Positions 11,021 to 22,380 of a stretch of DNA of 64,000 bases are shown in pieces; the stretch's first letter is position 1; every line of letters begins with the position of its first letter. The stretch is from Adineta steineri. Lineage: Eukaryota; Rotifera; Eurotatoria; Adinetida; Adinetidae. The position numbers and the translations under genes were made by a program. Below the pieces are notes generated by a model. That model saw only the letters and a program-made list of their open reading frames with translations, was not told where the DNA came from and searched no databases. The DNA is taken from the NCBI GenBank assembly GCA_905250115.1, contig CAJNOI010000212.1, positions 62,001-126,000 on the forward strand, given 5' to 3'.

Positions 11021-11510
11021 GATGTTGAAAATGTAATTTGTCATTCGATCATAAAATCAAATGAAGAGATTTTATAAGTTGGAATAGAATTTGTTTTCAT
11101 GAAATAAAGTAAAATGAGTGAATCGAGGAAATAAAATTAGACCATTAATTTCATGGTTGACGAATCTTACTAGAGCTTGATCTATTATGAGAAAAAATAT
11201 CAAAATAAATCTTCGTATAGTATGAAAACTTCGTGTCGATTAACTGATATAATTTTACATGGATTTCAATTTTGATCATGTACAAGAGTTAGTCGGTTAA
11301 AATCTTTCACCATCATAATAAATATGGATATGATCAATTAGTAACAAATGTAAATAAAGAAATCGTTTTCTCAAGTCAGCGTTTTTAGACTACGTAGGCA
11401 TTTGTGTGGACATAGAGCTGGAGAGAGAGAGAGCCATTTAGTCGTACTGCTTGTATTCAACTGATAGCATGGCTTACTCATGACAAAATTCTGTTGGAGT
11501 TGGGTCTAGT
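11021..11510. repeat. Dispersed repeat, copy A
   Basis: About 490 bp, closely similar to 37333-37775 (copy B); the first part also matches 45524-45690 (copy C). Shared landmarks include CGATCATAAAATC, CTTCGTATAGTA, TCAGCGTTTTTAGACTA and GGACATAGAGCTGGAGAGA. It lies just upstream of F-box/LRR gene 1. No coding frame was recognised. Confidence 0.75.
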
Positions 11511-12320
11511 CATAATAAACAATACTAGTTTTAGAAGCTGAGTGAAATCAGTATCAAATTACATAATAAAAATTTTAGTTAAATGGGTTGAGTCTGTTTT
11601 AGAAATATTCAGAAAACAAAAAATGTCGACAATTATATCATAATTGTTCTTTTTTCGAAAAAAAATATTCGTGTACTGAAAGTAATCAATAACAGTGAAA
11701 CTTTTGTTAGCGTTTAGTAAGCTTGTAGAGCCGTTCTTGTCATATACAGTGATAGTAAAAATAATTCTTTGTTTTCCTACGGTATTTGATTACTCTTGAT
11801 CTAATGAAATAGTAATTAAATTTCGATTGAGTTTTTTGTTGGAATGGGTGATACCATATGCTATCATCAGATATGATACTTTCCAAAGAACTTTTAATCC
11901 ATGGAAGATCTATCGTGCTATGAAAAGTAAGTTTTTCTAAACATTATTTCCCTAGTTATTTTTTATTTTATTTTCTAATTATAGAAAAAAAATTTCTTAT
12001 CAGAGCAAGGTTAAATATCTGTCTGTTCACAATATTTTTATTAATAACTTTAAATACTTTCAATATCACATGAATAAGATGATATAAATCAAACGTTGTC
12101 ATATTCATCGATTAATAATTATGGAGTATCAGGTGACCGAAACAAATAATTTGAAAAGAGTACTTAACAATAACGGATAGATGTCACGAATAATCGGTTA
12201 TAAATTATTTCATTTTCCATATAAAATGCTATTGATAGGTTAAAATACACAGTAAGTTAGTTACGGTTGTCAAGTATAGTGCAACTATATCATTCATTCA
12301 ACATTTTTCTTCTATCAGTC
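11511..12320. other. Intergenic, presumed CFAP298 upstream region
   Basis: AT-rich spacer; no gene or clear element seen. It holds the presumed promoter and 5' UTR of CFAP298. Confidence 0.5.
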
Positions 12321-13910
12321 ATGGTTAAATTACATATAAAACATGGTGACGAAAGTCAATTTCTATATGAAACAACTACAAATACACCAATTGATAATTT
12401 AACTAATCAAATAGCATTGATATACAATGGTCGACTTAAAGTACATCGAATTTGTAATGGTAAGGAAAAAAATTAATAAATCATTTATTTTCTTTTAATC
12501 TAATTTAATTTAATTTTTTTTTTGTAGAAATGTCAATGTTAGCTAAGCATGGTGTAACATTACCTGTTAATATGCAAGGTTTAACTGATGAACAAATAAC
12601 TGATTTAAAATTAAAAGATGAATATGCTGATACATGTATACCAATGGATGGTTATGTTGAAGAAGAAGATGGAACTGGTAGACGAAATGGACGAGGTAAA
12701 AATTATATATTTTAAAGAAATTTAATATTTAAATTGTGTTTAATTTAGCTCCGACAGAAAAAATGCGATCCATATTAGAACGTACAATACAAGAAGCAAA
12801 AGATAAAATTTCTAAAGTATAGACAAAAATAAAATGAAATAAATCTAAATAATTATTAATTTTTCTAGAAACTAGTTCAAGCTGATCAATGTGTAACATG
12901 TGATCAGGTTAATGAAGCATTACAACAATTAAAAGGTGCTGTTATGATTGTTTATCCAATGGGTTTACCACCGTACGATCCAGTTGAACTTGAATTTAAA
13001 AATCAAGAAGAACTTGAAGGAACACAAGTATATTAATTATATATTTTATGAGTCTTAACTATAATTTCAGCTTCCATTCTAAACACTGTGACTGTTCGAT
13101 AGGTGTAAAATCTACTTAAATGATGTTGATTCTATAATAGGGTACATTGTCGATGTCAGATACTAAATAATCAAAGTCTTTGATGGGTTTATTATATACT
13201 CATAAAGCAGAAGTTGTAGAATAGATATAATTCATATTGTATTATCCAAGATGAAGAATTTTCTGGTCAGGAAAACTTCTTTTACACAGAGATGGGCAAT
13301 TCCAACTCCGGAGTTGACGCTTTTTTATCTGGAATTGGAGTGAAGCCTTAAAAAATCAATAGAGTTGGAGTTGCTTACCCCCGGAGTTATCCATCTCTGA
13401 TTTTACATCAGATCTGAAGCAGAATAAAGATATTCTATATCGTATATTTCAAATTTTTATTCTAGGATAGTCTTGATGTTATTCCAGAACCTGATATGTC
13501 ATTATGGTTTAGTGGAAAAGAAATGCAACGTGGTAAACTCTTATCAGATTTTGTTGGTAAAAATGAAAAAACAAAAGTCATTGTTAAAACTCAAAAGGTT
13601 TACATAAAAATTTATTTCTTTAAAATCAATTGACTTTCTTTTGTTTTTTATAGAAAGGTAATTCTGCACCCGCACGAGAACGTGTTGTATCCGAAGAAGA
13701 ACAAAAACAAATGATGGCTTATTATTACAGAAAACAACAAGAACTTAAAGTAAAACAATAAGAAAAAAAATTATAATTTTTTTAATTTGATTAATATAGA
13801 AACTTGAAGAAAACGAGGATCATTCATATATGGATTCTGAATGGGCTGATAGTAGTGCATTAAAACGTTCGTTTCAAGGTCTTAATGATATTAAATGGAA
13901 ACCAAGATAA
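12321..13910 (+). CDS. CFAP298: Cilia- and flagella-associated protein 298
   Basis: Cytoplasmic factor needed for dynein-arm assembly and cilia motility in animals (family knowledge). Exons: 12321..12459, 12528..12695, 12749..12816, 12869..13027, 13466..13597, 13654..13749 and 13800..13910. The translation follows the family end to end: start MVKLHIKHGDESQFLYE, then NGRLKVHRICN, MQGLTDEQI, KDEYADTCIP, RRNGR, GAVMIVYPMGLPPYDP, DFVGKNEKTKIIVK, SAPARERVVSEEEQK and C-terminal DIKWKPR. Length is close to the human protein of about 290 aa, so it is complete. Intron 4 (438 nt) is much longer than the others and carries a palindromic mobile-like element. AATAAA lies at 13964, and the 3' end converges on the small membrane protein gene. 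Confidence 0.96.
13287..13399. mobile_element. Short inverted-repeat (MITE-like) element in CFAP298 intron 4
   Basis: Ends are inverted: CAGAGATGGGCAA at the left and, read from the right end, CAGAGATGGATAACTCCGG. The interior repeats GGAGTTG/CCAACTCC. About 113 bp, no coding capacity. The structure suggests a non-autonomous element; the superfamily is not assigned. Confidence 0.6.
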
Positions 13911-14023
13911 TTGAATTACGTGTTTTTTTTCTGTTCAATTTTTTTTTTATCATTTATTCTGTTAATAAAAATTTCCCAACGAAATATTATCACCGGATAT
14001 TGACTATACTAAATTCTTTGTTT

Positions 14024-14360
14024 TTATACATCATAAAAACCTTTATGAGTTCGTCCATTATAACGATAAACAGGTAATTCATTAATTTTTCCATCATATT
14101 TAGTATCTGTTTCTGGTGATAGATAACTATCTTGTACTTTAAAATATTTTTCAATACATAATATTATCGTAACTGCGAATAAAATAATACTAATACCAGT
14201 TAAACAACCACATAAACAATATAAAATAAATTTTTCAGCGTTCACTATATACATTACAAAACAAAGAGAGATATTCAATTATTTCTATACATAATAAAAC
14301 AAATTCAATTTTCATACCTCGAACAAACTCATATGTTTGAAGCCAATCAATAACAACCAT
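14024..14360 (-). CDS. Small single-pass membrane protein, unknown
   Basis: Two exons, 14318..14360 and 14024..14244, join to an 87-aa protein starting MVVIDWLQTYEFVRVNAEKF. A strongly hydrophobic segment of about 25 residues follows (FILYCLCGCLTGISIILF onward), then a hydrophilic tail with SPETDTKYDGKINELPVYRY. The short first exon is supported by a GTATGA donor, a TATATAG acceptor and frame agreement. The start is the first ATG of exon 1. The family is not recognised. Cys residues in the membrane part and Tyr residues in the tail could be modified (speculation). It converges with CFAP298, and the two stop codons are 113 bp apart. Confidence 0.65.
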
Positions 14361-14870
14361 TGATAGATATTTTCTTCATAATTCTCTATAAACATATATA
14401 GTTGAATTTTTATCTAAAATAAGATTCTTGATTTAATATATCAACAGAAAAGAACAAACAAATGAATAGTTACTTCTATTCAAATTCTGTTATATATATA
14501 TACATCTTCATTCACATCAATAAGATTATTCTTGTAGTACACTTAACATCTTTCTTCTTCTTCTTCTATTTTCTTATCAAAATATGCACATATATGCAAA
14601 CAAGTATGTTTCATCATCTTCTTCATTAGTAAAGCAATCAATGTCTATGGTTTGTAACAGTCTACTGGTTAACTTCGACATTCCTAGTTATTTTCTACCT
14701 CCTACAGATAGATAATACCATACAGTAATATTATCATCATCAAATTTTTTTTATCTTTCTTTGAGAGTGTTTTGTTAAGACAATTGCTTTGATGTTAATG
14801 TACGTTCTTGCTAACTGTTGTTATTATTTATTATCGACACATATGGAGATGGAGAAAAAAAGGCAAACAA

Positions 14871-15446
14871 TCATTGTCTTCTTCTTCGTCGTCGTCCAAT
14901 TCCATCGAATGGTTCCGTATCATTATAACAACGAAGAAAAACATCATTGATTATCTCATCAAGATTTTTTCTTGAAAGATTAGTACAGATTTCCATTGAT
15001 TCTCGTGTTTGATTTTTAACACATACTGAATGTTGATTTTTTAATAAATATGGTCGCGAGGATGATGATATATGATTAAATAAAGAACATTGATTTGTTA
15101 TTGCTGCTGCACGAATTTCTGTACATGCAAGATGATGCGGATTATTGAAATCAATATGTACACGACAATAATCATATGCATGAATAAGTTCATGTTCTAA
15201 AATAGTACATAATTCTTGTGATGAATAAAGATTTTTTGGATTTAGAACAATTTGACATGTTGAACGATCAAAACCACCACGAATATTTTCATTAGTCGAT
15301 TCACATACTAAATGACGATCGAAATCAAATGGACAACCAGAAGATGATAAGGCATTTAATAAATGACGAATAGATTCATTTGATGTAATACATTGATATG
15401 CTTGTTTATAACAATTACGAATTTCTGATGGTATTTCATCCGACAT
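14871..15446 (-). CDS. ATP23: Mitochondrial inner-membrane protease ATP23 homologue
   Basis: Single-exon 191-aa zinc metalloprotease. The motif HELIH at residues 85-89 followed by D92 is the HExxHxxD signature of the Atp23 family. Other family blocks are CPF near residue 38, a CQIVLNP stretch, and HLACTEIRAA after the active site. In yeast the protein matures ATP synthase subunit 6 and works in the intermembrane space; human ATP23 is also called XRCC6BP1/KUB3 (family knowledge). The C terminus ends in a run of arginines (GRRRRRRQ), encoded by varied CGN/AGA codons and not typical of the family. The start is the first ATG; length is close to the usual 200-250 aa. Confidence 0.93.
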   Translation of the reverse strand: MSDEIPSEIRNCYKQAYQCITSNESIRHLLNALSSSGCPFDFDRHLVCESTNENIRGGFDRSTCQIVLNPKNLYSSQELCTILEHELIHAYDYCRVHIDFNNPHHLACTEIRAAAITNQCSLFNHISSSSRPYLLKNQHSVCVKNQTRESMEICTNLSRKNLDEIINDVFLRCYNDTEPFDGIGRRRRRRQ

Positions 15447-16555
15447 TGTTTAATTAATCTAAAAACTTTAAAATAATAATAAATCTATATATAAAATAGA
15501 AATTTGCATGATTAGTACAGTAGTAAATAGTAGGATTAGTCATCTTGTTTATAAAGAAGAATTAAAAAGAAAATATCGTTTACTGTTCGTATACGTGTAT
15601 TTTAATTCGAATAGAACTGTTCGTTTCTTTTCGACGACAGATGTTATAATAAATAGAAATATTTAATCTATTTTTTAAATGAGCATTATAAAAAAGATTT
15701 TTCTCTATATAAAATGAGGACAAAGTAATAATTAAATACAACAGAAAAATTTTCAATCTGAAAAGATTTGCCCATAATGGAATGCCAACTAATGTATAGC
15801 TACAAAATAAACTGAATTGTTTGAAAATTGCTGATTTATGAAATATGATAGAAGCACAAACGAACGAGCTGCAATCAATTTGTCTTAATTTTTAATTGTT
15901 CATTGTTGTTTACTACTCAAAGAATCTAATTAGAAGGTCTTGATCCTCATCACTGATTCCTAACTATTCATTCAATTGTATGCTATCGTTACCTGATATT
16001 CGGTTATAATATTGAACGAGTGTTACACTTTCTTTCTAGAAGAAATCAAAATTTATCAAGATCATATTCATATATAAAAACAAGCTGTGATAAATGTTCT
16101 TCTTTATAATTAAAATGTATTATAAATAATCTGAGTCGATTATCAATATTTTCGAAATCTATCAATCCTATCATTTATATTGATTTGATGAATATGAGAA
16201 AATATAGTGTTAATATAAATTCATTCATAATCATCATACGATTATATATTGTTCATCACTTATTGTAAGATCAATGATATTATCTAATCAATTTTTCTCT
16301 TTTAATACATATGATATAGAAAAGAATATTAATTTGTTCGCTAACATAGCTTCAGTGAGCCATTCATGTATGAATACCACTTTCATACGTCATATTTCAA
16401 AGTTCGTCAAAAACTTCGATGTTTAGTTTACTGTCATACTGTTAATGTCACTGATAAAGGTAAGTAATCTTTTCTTGATTGATGCATAAATTAACCTATC
16501 AAATAAAAGAATAAAAAAGAGTTTATTTTGTTTTTTTCACTCTTAATTTGATAAG
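15447..16555. other. Divergent promoter region of ATP23 and GPx genes
   Basis: Head-to-head spacer of 1.1 kb. A likely 5'-UTR intron of the GPx gene runs from a GGTAAGTAA donor near 16459 to a GATAAG acceptor directly before the ATG. No other gene was seen. Confidence 0.5.
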
Positions 16556-17092
16556 ATGGGTACAGCATCATCGCAGATCGACGGAGAATACCAACCAAGT
16601 TTTGGTACTTTTCATAATCTAAAAGCAATTGATATTGATGGAAATGAAAAACCAATGTCGGATTTCCAAGGAAAAGTTCTTATGGTTGTTAATGTTGCCT
16701 CATCTTGTGGTAAAACTGATCGTGAATATACACGTTTAGTTGATTTATATTCTCGTTATCATGATCAAGGTTTTGAAATCTTAGCATTTCCATGTAATCA
16801 ATTTCTATTTCAAGAACATGGATCATGTTCAACAATAAAATCTTTCATTAAAAAATATAATGTTGAATTTCCTATGTTCGAAAAAATAAATGTCAATGGT
16901 AATGATACACATCCTATATATACTTGGTTAAAACAAAGTTACCCAGGTCGTGTAACATGGAATTTTTCCGGAAAATTTTTTATTGATCATCATGGTATAC
17001 CACGTGCACGTGCCAATGATAATTTCGAAGAAATTGAACAAATTATTCAACGTTTATTAAAAGAAAGAAATGATGAACAAACAAAACATTAA
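16556..17092 (+). CDS. Cysteine-type glutathione peroxidase (PHGPx/GPx4-like)
   Basis: 178-aa single coding exon; reduces hydroperoxides with glutathione or thioredoxin. The peroxidatic residue is Cys in VASSCGKT, where vertebrate GPx4 has selenocysteine. The other tetrad members are visible: Gln in FPCNQF, Trp-Asn in TWNFSGKF. The stretch where invertebrate Cys-GPx usually carries a resolving Cys reads FIKKYNVEF, so that Cys is absent; a different Cys sits just before it (HGSCST). The N terminus MGTASSQ fits the myristoylation consensus (Gly2, Ser6), suggesting membrane attachment (inference). The ATG follows a probable 5'-UTR intron. AATAAA is at 17101. Confidence 0.94.
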   Translation: MGTASSQIDGEYQPSFGTFHNLKAIDIDGNEKPMSDFQGKVLMVVNVASSCGKTDREYTRLVDLYSRYHDQGFEILAFPCNQFLFQEHGSCSTIKSFIKKYNVEFPMFEKINVNGNDTHPIYTWLKQSYPGRVTWNFSGKFFIDHHGIPRARANDNFEEIEQIIQRLLKERNDEQTKH

Positions 17093-17106
17093 TTTTTCGA
17101 AATAAA

Positions 17107-18216
17107 ATATTATTTTTTGATTTGAGATGATAATAATATACTCAATTATATTTTTTTCTATCCTTCGAGCTATTCAGTTGAAATACAATCAGTTTGTAAT
17201 AGAAGGAAATATTGAAAAACAAATGATCTTCTATGACATTTATTTTTTTGTGTGCGATATATGAAAAGGAAGTCCAATTATTCAAGTGATAAAGTGCCAG
17301 AGGGTGAATGAAAAAGAAAAAAAAAAGAGAAGTGTTACATGCCGTATGTTTTTTAGTTACAGTATAATATAAAAAAAGGATGTATTCAAACATTGAGAAT
17401 TGTCTGGATCTAATAATGACAAATAAACGACCATACGATGATGAGTAAGTATGTCTGAGGATTTTTCAAGTGAAAACTGTTTGTTCGAAAGAAATAAATT
17501 TTTCGTTTGAAACCATGACTCTTCATAAAACGAATCTATTTTAATTAATGATTTACACTATATGTCTAAACGTTTTAGAACATTCTATCACGCCCTATAC
17601 TTATTAAACATGCTTGAACAACCGATAAATCCGGCAAACTTATCAACATCTCTATATTAATTGATCGTGACAAATAGACATCGATAAAGAACGAAAACTT
17701 TCTCATAGTCAGATGTAAATATGAAGGTTAAACCGTAGCTAAAGAATTCTATTTGTAGTGATTACTTATCTAAATACACACCTTTTTTCCTCTCTTAAAT
17801 ATCTTGATCAACAGGTAACTCTCTAATATTTTAAATTATCCTCGTGGTGTGAAAAAAATCATCGATCAGATAATTATCAAATAATTTTATCTTCTTTTTT
17901 TTCAACCAATAAATCGATATAATTATATACGACATAAACCAGTAGGAAAGCATATCGTAATATGAATTTTTTCATTTTTCTATATTTTTCTCATTACCTC
18001 ATATATGATGAATGTCAAACACGATTAGAAATAATCATGTGAATTTTATCATTAAATATAAACCAAAACGAATGAGATCATCAAGACAAAGATGATTTGT
18101 CAATTTACATTTGCTCATCTTTGATCTCGTCGTCTTTTTTTGCTGTATCATATATAAACGAACGAAATTATTCATTTCTTTTCCTTTTATTCAGGTTAAA
18201 TATATTCGCATCAAGT
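17107..18216. other. Intergenic, upstream of Axin
   Basis: No gene seen. A T-rich tract ending in TTTATTCAG near 18194 resembles a splice acceptor just before the Axin ATG, so a noncoding or short 5' exon may lie here. Confidence 0.4.
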
Positions 18217-20615
18217 ATGGATTTACGCAAACAATTTCTCTCGTATCTTAATCAATCGGAATCATGTGAATTATTTTATAATTATATGAAATGTGAACAT
18301 TTAGCATATGTATTAGAATTTTATTTAGCTTGTGATGGTTTAAAAAAATTACTTGATGATAAAAATACTCAACGAACAATTATCGAACTTATTTATAAAC
18401 ATTACTTATCAAATGGTAAATGTTTATCGTCATCATCATCATCATCATCAAAAAAATTCTCTTTAACAAATGATTTACTCTATTCAATAAAACAACGTTT
18501 AATAAAACACGAATATCATATTAAGTTTTATGAACAAGCACAAGAATATGTTCTTAAGTATATGTTACAAATGTGTTATCCAAAATTTCTTATTGAACAA
18601 CAAAACGTACAGGAAATAAAACGACAAGCATTAAGTTTATCAAGATTTAATCCAATGTATCGACGTTCCATATCAACAAGAAAACAAGAAATTTTCGATA
18701 AATTAAAACAACAATCAAATAAGTAAGACTTTATTTTACGAAACTATCGAGAGAAAAGTTAATCATCCCCTCATAATAGATTAGATCAAGTTAAACGAGC
18801 TTCAAACTGTAGAAGTGGCTGATGGGAGCGATCGACCCCCTCTTCAGAAATTTTTTTTGATTTTTTTACAACAAAAATGAACGAAAAAATAGATTCACAC
18901 TACTTCGATTGGACTCAAAAATAGTTTTTAGCCGAAATCGCCCCCTTCCCTACTCAGGTATCGCCCTGATCTAGTCAGGAATCGCCCCTCCCTTCCAAAA
19001 TCCTAGATCCGCCACTGAATTTGACCAATAGTTTATGTACATATATCAAGAGACTCATTTCTCCGAAGAAAACTTGAGCATGTTAAAGATTTCTGTTTTA
19101 TTGTCAATCATTAATAATTTATATTCTCTTGACAATTGTATAAATATCGTTGCTTCTAAAAAGATTCAGTGTCAAATATATCATATAAAAGAAACGATAT
19201 GAATATTAATTAATGATCTTATTTCTTTACTATCTAGTGTTACTAGATCTATTAACATGTCATGTCAGTATCCAATCAATTTAAGGTGAGCTGTGTTAAT
19301 TGAATTCATACGAGTAAAAAATTCCGAAGTGTCATCTTTAAACCATATGTTCATATGTCACATATTCGTTTTTTTTTTTTTAAAGAAGAATTTGTCTGTA
19401 GGGCAACGCTCATCATGATGATCATCAAATAAGTATATATCGTCACACTTTCGCTTGACTACCTGATTGTAGAAAAAAGAAAAGAACAATCTGTAGATTA
19501 CCCCTGATGGATGATTAAGCGTCGGTAGGTTTGCATCAAAGTATGCGCTTTTCTTTTCATCTTTCTAACTTCTAACATTGCCGGCTTCTCTCATCTTGTC
19601 AACATGAATCAGATTCAATTAGATTACACTATTATACCGCCGCCGCCGCCATCGACATCGCGCTAATGTAGAAAGAGAAACAGAGACATATACATATCTT
19701 ATAGTTGAGAATAAGTGTACATTTACTTGAAGAATGACATTGTTTCTTATGCCGAATTCTTATTCTTTGTAAGTAGAACTAAGATATTGAACAGAAGAAA
19801 AAAAGAAGAATTTGTTTATTTTATTTTAGTTCATTAGAACCATCAACATTAATTGTTAACAATGAGATTGAATTAAATAATTCAAAACAATCAGTAAGTT
19901 TTTCTATTTTTCCATTGAAAATTAATCATATATGTTTCTTTAAAGCGTTTGATAAAAAAGAATCCATATGATCTTGCTCAACGAAATCCAACAGCATTTT
20001 TTGAAGAAATTAAAAATCGTCTATTAGCTTATCAAATAGGAAATCGTAATTTAAAAAATGAAATTATTGATGATGATGATCCATTTGCTATTCTTGATTT
20101 ACAAATTGCAAAGACAATTGATGATGCTGATAATTGTTTATTTCAAAGTTCAATCACTTATCGAAATAATTTTACGAGATATGACTCAGGTGTTGGAACA
20201 GATTCATCAGAAAAGTTTGTTGAAATATTATTTAAATTCTTTTCTAACAATCACTTTTTCTTTTCTAGAAATTATGAAATATTTTCTTCAGAAAAACAAC
20301 ATTTATTTATTGATGTAATATGGTATCCATCACTCGATAGTAATAATGCTCTTTTATCAACGATTCCACATATTTATAATCAATTAACATTTAAAGAATT
20401 TCGTCATTTATTTAATAAACAAACATCATACAGGTAAAAGATCGAATTTATTTATAATAATTTTTTAATTTTTCAATTTTAGATATTTCTTTAAAACCAT
20501 ATGTTCACCAGATATTAATAAAGAGCAGTATGTATTCCGTGAATTAACCATGGACGATGAATTAATACCATTTTATAATGGAAAAATTTTTGTACAGTTA
20601 GATCGACTATGTTAA
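18217..20615 (+). CDS. Axin homologue, strongly shortened (RGS + DIX)
   Basis: Scaffold of the beta-catenin destruction complex in Wnt signalling. Exons 18217..18722, 19830..19893, 19946..20214, 20269..20433 and 20483..20615 give 378 aa, under half the length of vertebrate Axin (about 860 aa). The first 150 residues form an RGS domain (SCELFYNYMKCE, then FYEQAQEYVLKYML and YPKFL), the APC-binding part of Axin. A short middle holds NPTAFFEEIKNRL, like the GSK3-interacting helix, and DPFAILDLQIAKTI, like the beta-catenin-binding helix. The C terminus is a DIX domain (TFKEFRHLFNKQTSYRYFFK, then DDELIPFYNGKIF). Nothing precedes the RGS domain, so the N-terminal tankyrase-binding region seems absent unless an upstream exon exists. 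Helix assignments are by eye. Confidence 0.87.
18812..19017. mobile_element. hAT-type MITE-like element in Axin intron 1
   Basis: The right end, read inward on the minus strand, is CAGTGGCGGATCTAGGA, a form typical of hAT terminal repeats. The left end is a degraded match (AAGTGGCTGATGG). About 206 bp, noncoding, markedly more GC-rich than its surroundings (repeated ATCGCCCC blocks). No clear 8-bp target duplication could be seen. Confidence 0.6.
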
Positions 20616-21997
20616 CGATTTTTTTTTGTCAGACTTATTATATTTGTGTTGTTTTGTGTTTAAAAAATTAATAAAGTAAATTTCAAATTTCATATCTTCT
20701 CGACATAAAAAAGATTTTCAGCAGTGTTTTTTCGGGTGGGTGTCATCCACTAGATAAATCACTGATTTTCAGTAACCTCAGTTTTTGATAAAATGATTAG
20801 CGAATAATGTATCTTGACAAATGTATTAAAAGGTCGAACTTACGATATAGTTTTATATACACTTATTTTCTTCTATGTAATTCGACAAAAAAGACCTTGA
20901 TATTTAAATGTTATGAGAGAAAATAGTTCTCAAAAAAATGTCAATTCTTATATGACATTAAACATTTTTGAAGATTTGTGGTTTCTTAGACAATCGCTTG
21001 CTATCGACCATTTTAAAATCTTGATATGATTAGTATTCATATGTGATTTTTTATAATTTAGTTAAATCGCTTATTTTTATTTTGTTGATCATTAGAACTC
21101 TTGTATATCGTATATTATTTTATTGCGACACTCCATCAATAGAGATTGTAGATTTTTGAGAATGAATCATAACAGAAATCAATAATACTTAATTAGAACA
21201 AGGTTAAATGTATACAAAATATTCTTATGTATAATATGAATATAATTAGAAGAAATGATGACCTTCTTTGCATTTTGCTAACGTCAAATCGTATATGGAA
21301 TAACCATCAGCATAAAAATATGATGATACTCAAATGAATTGCTGGTAAGAGAAATGAATAATCAATGAGCCACATATGTTTAACTAATATGCATGCCTAG
21401 AATTTAATATTATTTATGCATTGTTAGTCATGTGTTAAGATTAATAATGTATCATACTAGTTGTACTAAAAGTACGTTACTATCTGCATATCTTACATAT
21501 AGATAAACTGATAAATATTTATCAGAGAAAAACTAACTCATTCTTTATAATATAATTTCTGGAAAGACAATTTTCATCAGTTGTTTTTCATAATTAAGAA
21601 AAAAAAGTTTATGTATGTATATATATATTCTATATAATCTATATCAACAATAAAAAAAAATCAAACATGTATATATTTAAATACAAAAAGCTACGAAATA
21701 ATAATCATGAATTCATAGACAATATTTTTAACTCGAATAAATAATGTCTATTAAAAACATGAGTATTAGTCTATATATATATGCATGTATATATAGTCTT
21801 GAAATTGTTTAATCTATCTACGAACAATAATGAGAAGACACATAGAAAAGTCATTCGAAAAGTTGAGATCCAAACAAAAAAGAAAAACAAACAAAGATGC
21901 TAACAACACACGTTTTTTTTTGTAAGCAGGAAGAATACCACGTAAACATTAGCGATTTATTATGAGTAGAAAAAAAAGATATGGTAAAAAAATTAAT
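20616..21997. other. Intergenic, no gene seen
   Basis: AT-rich spacer. AATAAA for Axin at 20670. A CGGGTGGGTGT motif lies at 20733. Many ATAT runs; no supported gene. Confidence 0.5.
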
Positions 21998-22345
21998 TTA
22001 TGTTTGTGTAACATTAAGTCTTGGTGAAGGTAAATCACCAAAAAGTTCGGTACCATCTGTACACATTAATGATTGACTTAAATCACGAAATGATTTACCA
22101 ATACGTTCAAGATCATCACTATCATCATCATTCTGAAAGAAAAAAAACGAAAAAAAATGAAAATTTAATTCAGTTAGCAAAAAATTTACCTGTAGAGGAA
22201 TAAAACAAGGACGAAATGCAATATCTTTTGGTACGGATGTAGCAAAATTGGATACATTATCTTTACTACTAAACCAACGTGTATTATCAAGCATTGAATC
22301 TTCGTTTACATCATCGTCAAGATTATTGGTACGTTCAGAAAATGT
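21998..22345 (-). CDS. Unknown protein, C-terminal two exons
   Basis: Two exons, 22190..22345 and 21998..22132, join across a 57-nt intron and end with TAA at 21998. The upper exon begins after a CTATAG acceptor, so the 5' part lies upstream, toward or beyond the 10-N gap at 22371. The visible protein is acidic with NNLDDDVNEDSMLDNTRWF, IAFRPCFIPLQ and, near the end, DDLERIGKSFRDLSQSL followed by LPSPRLNVTQT. No family is recognised. The helix LERIGKSF loosely resembles a BH3 motif but has Lys where BH3 has Asp, so this is not claimed as function. The frame is kept across the splice. Confidence 0.5.
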   Translation of the reverse strand, partial: TFSERTNNLDDDVNEDSMLDNTRWFSSKDNVSNFATSVPKDIAFRPCFIPLQVNFLLTELNFHFFSFFFFQNDDDSDDLERIGKSFRDLSQSLMCTDGTELFGDLPSPRLNVTQT

Positions 22346-22370
22346 CTATAGAAGAAAATAAAATTTTTTT

Positions 22371-22380
22371 NNNNNNNNNN
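22371..22380. other. Assembly gap (10 N)
   Basis: Ten N between a poly-T and a poly-A run; a small sized gap in low-complexity sequence. Confidence 0.99.
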
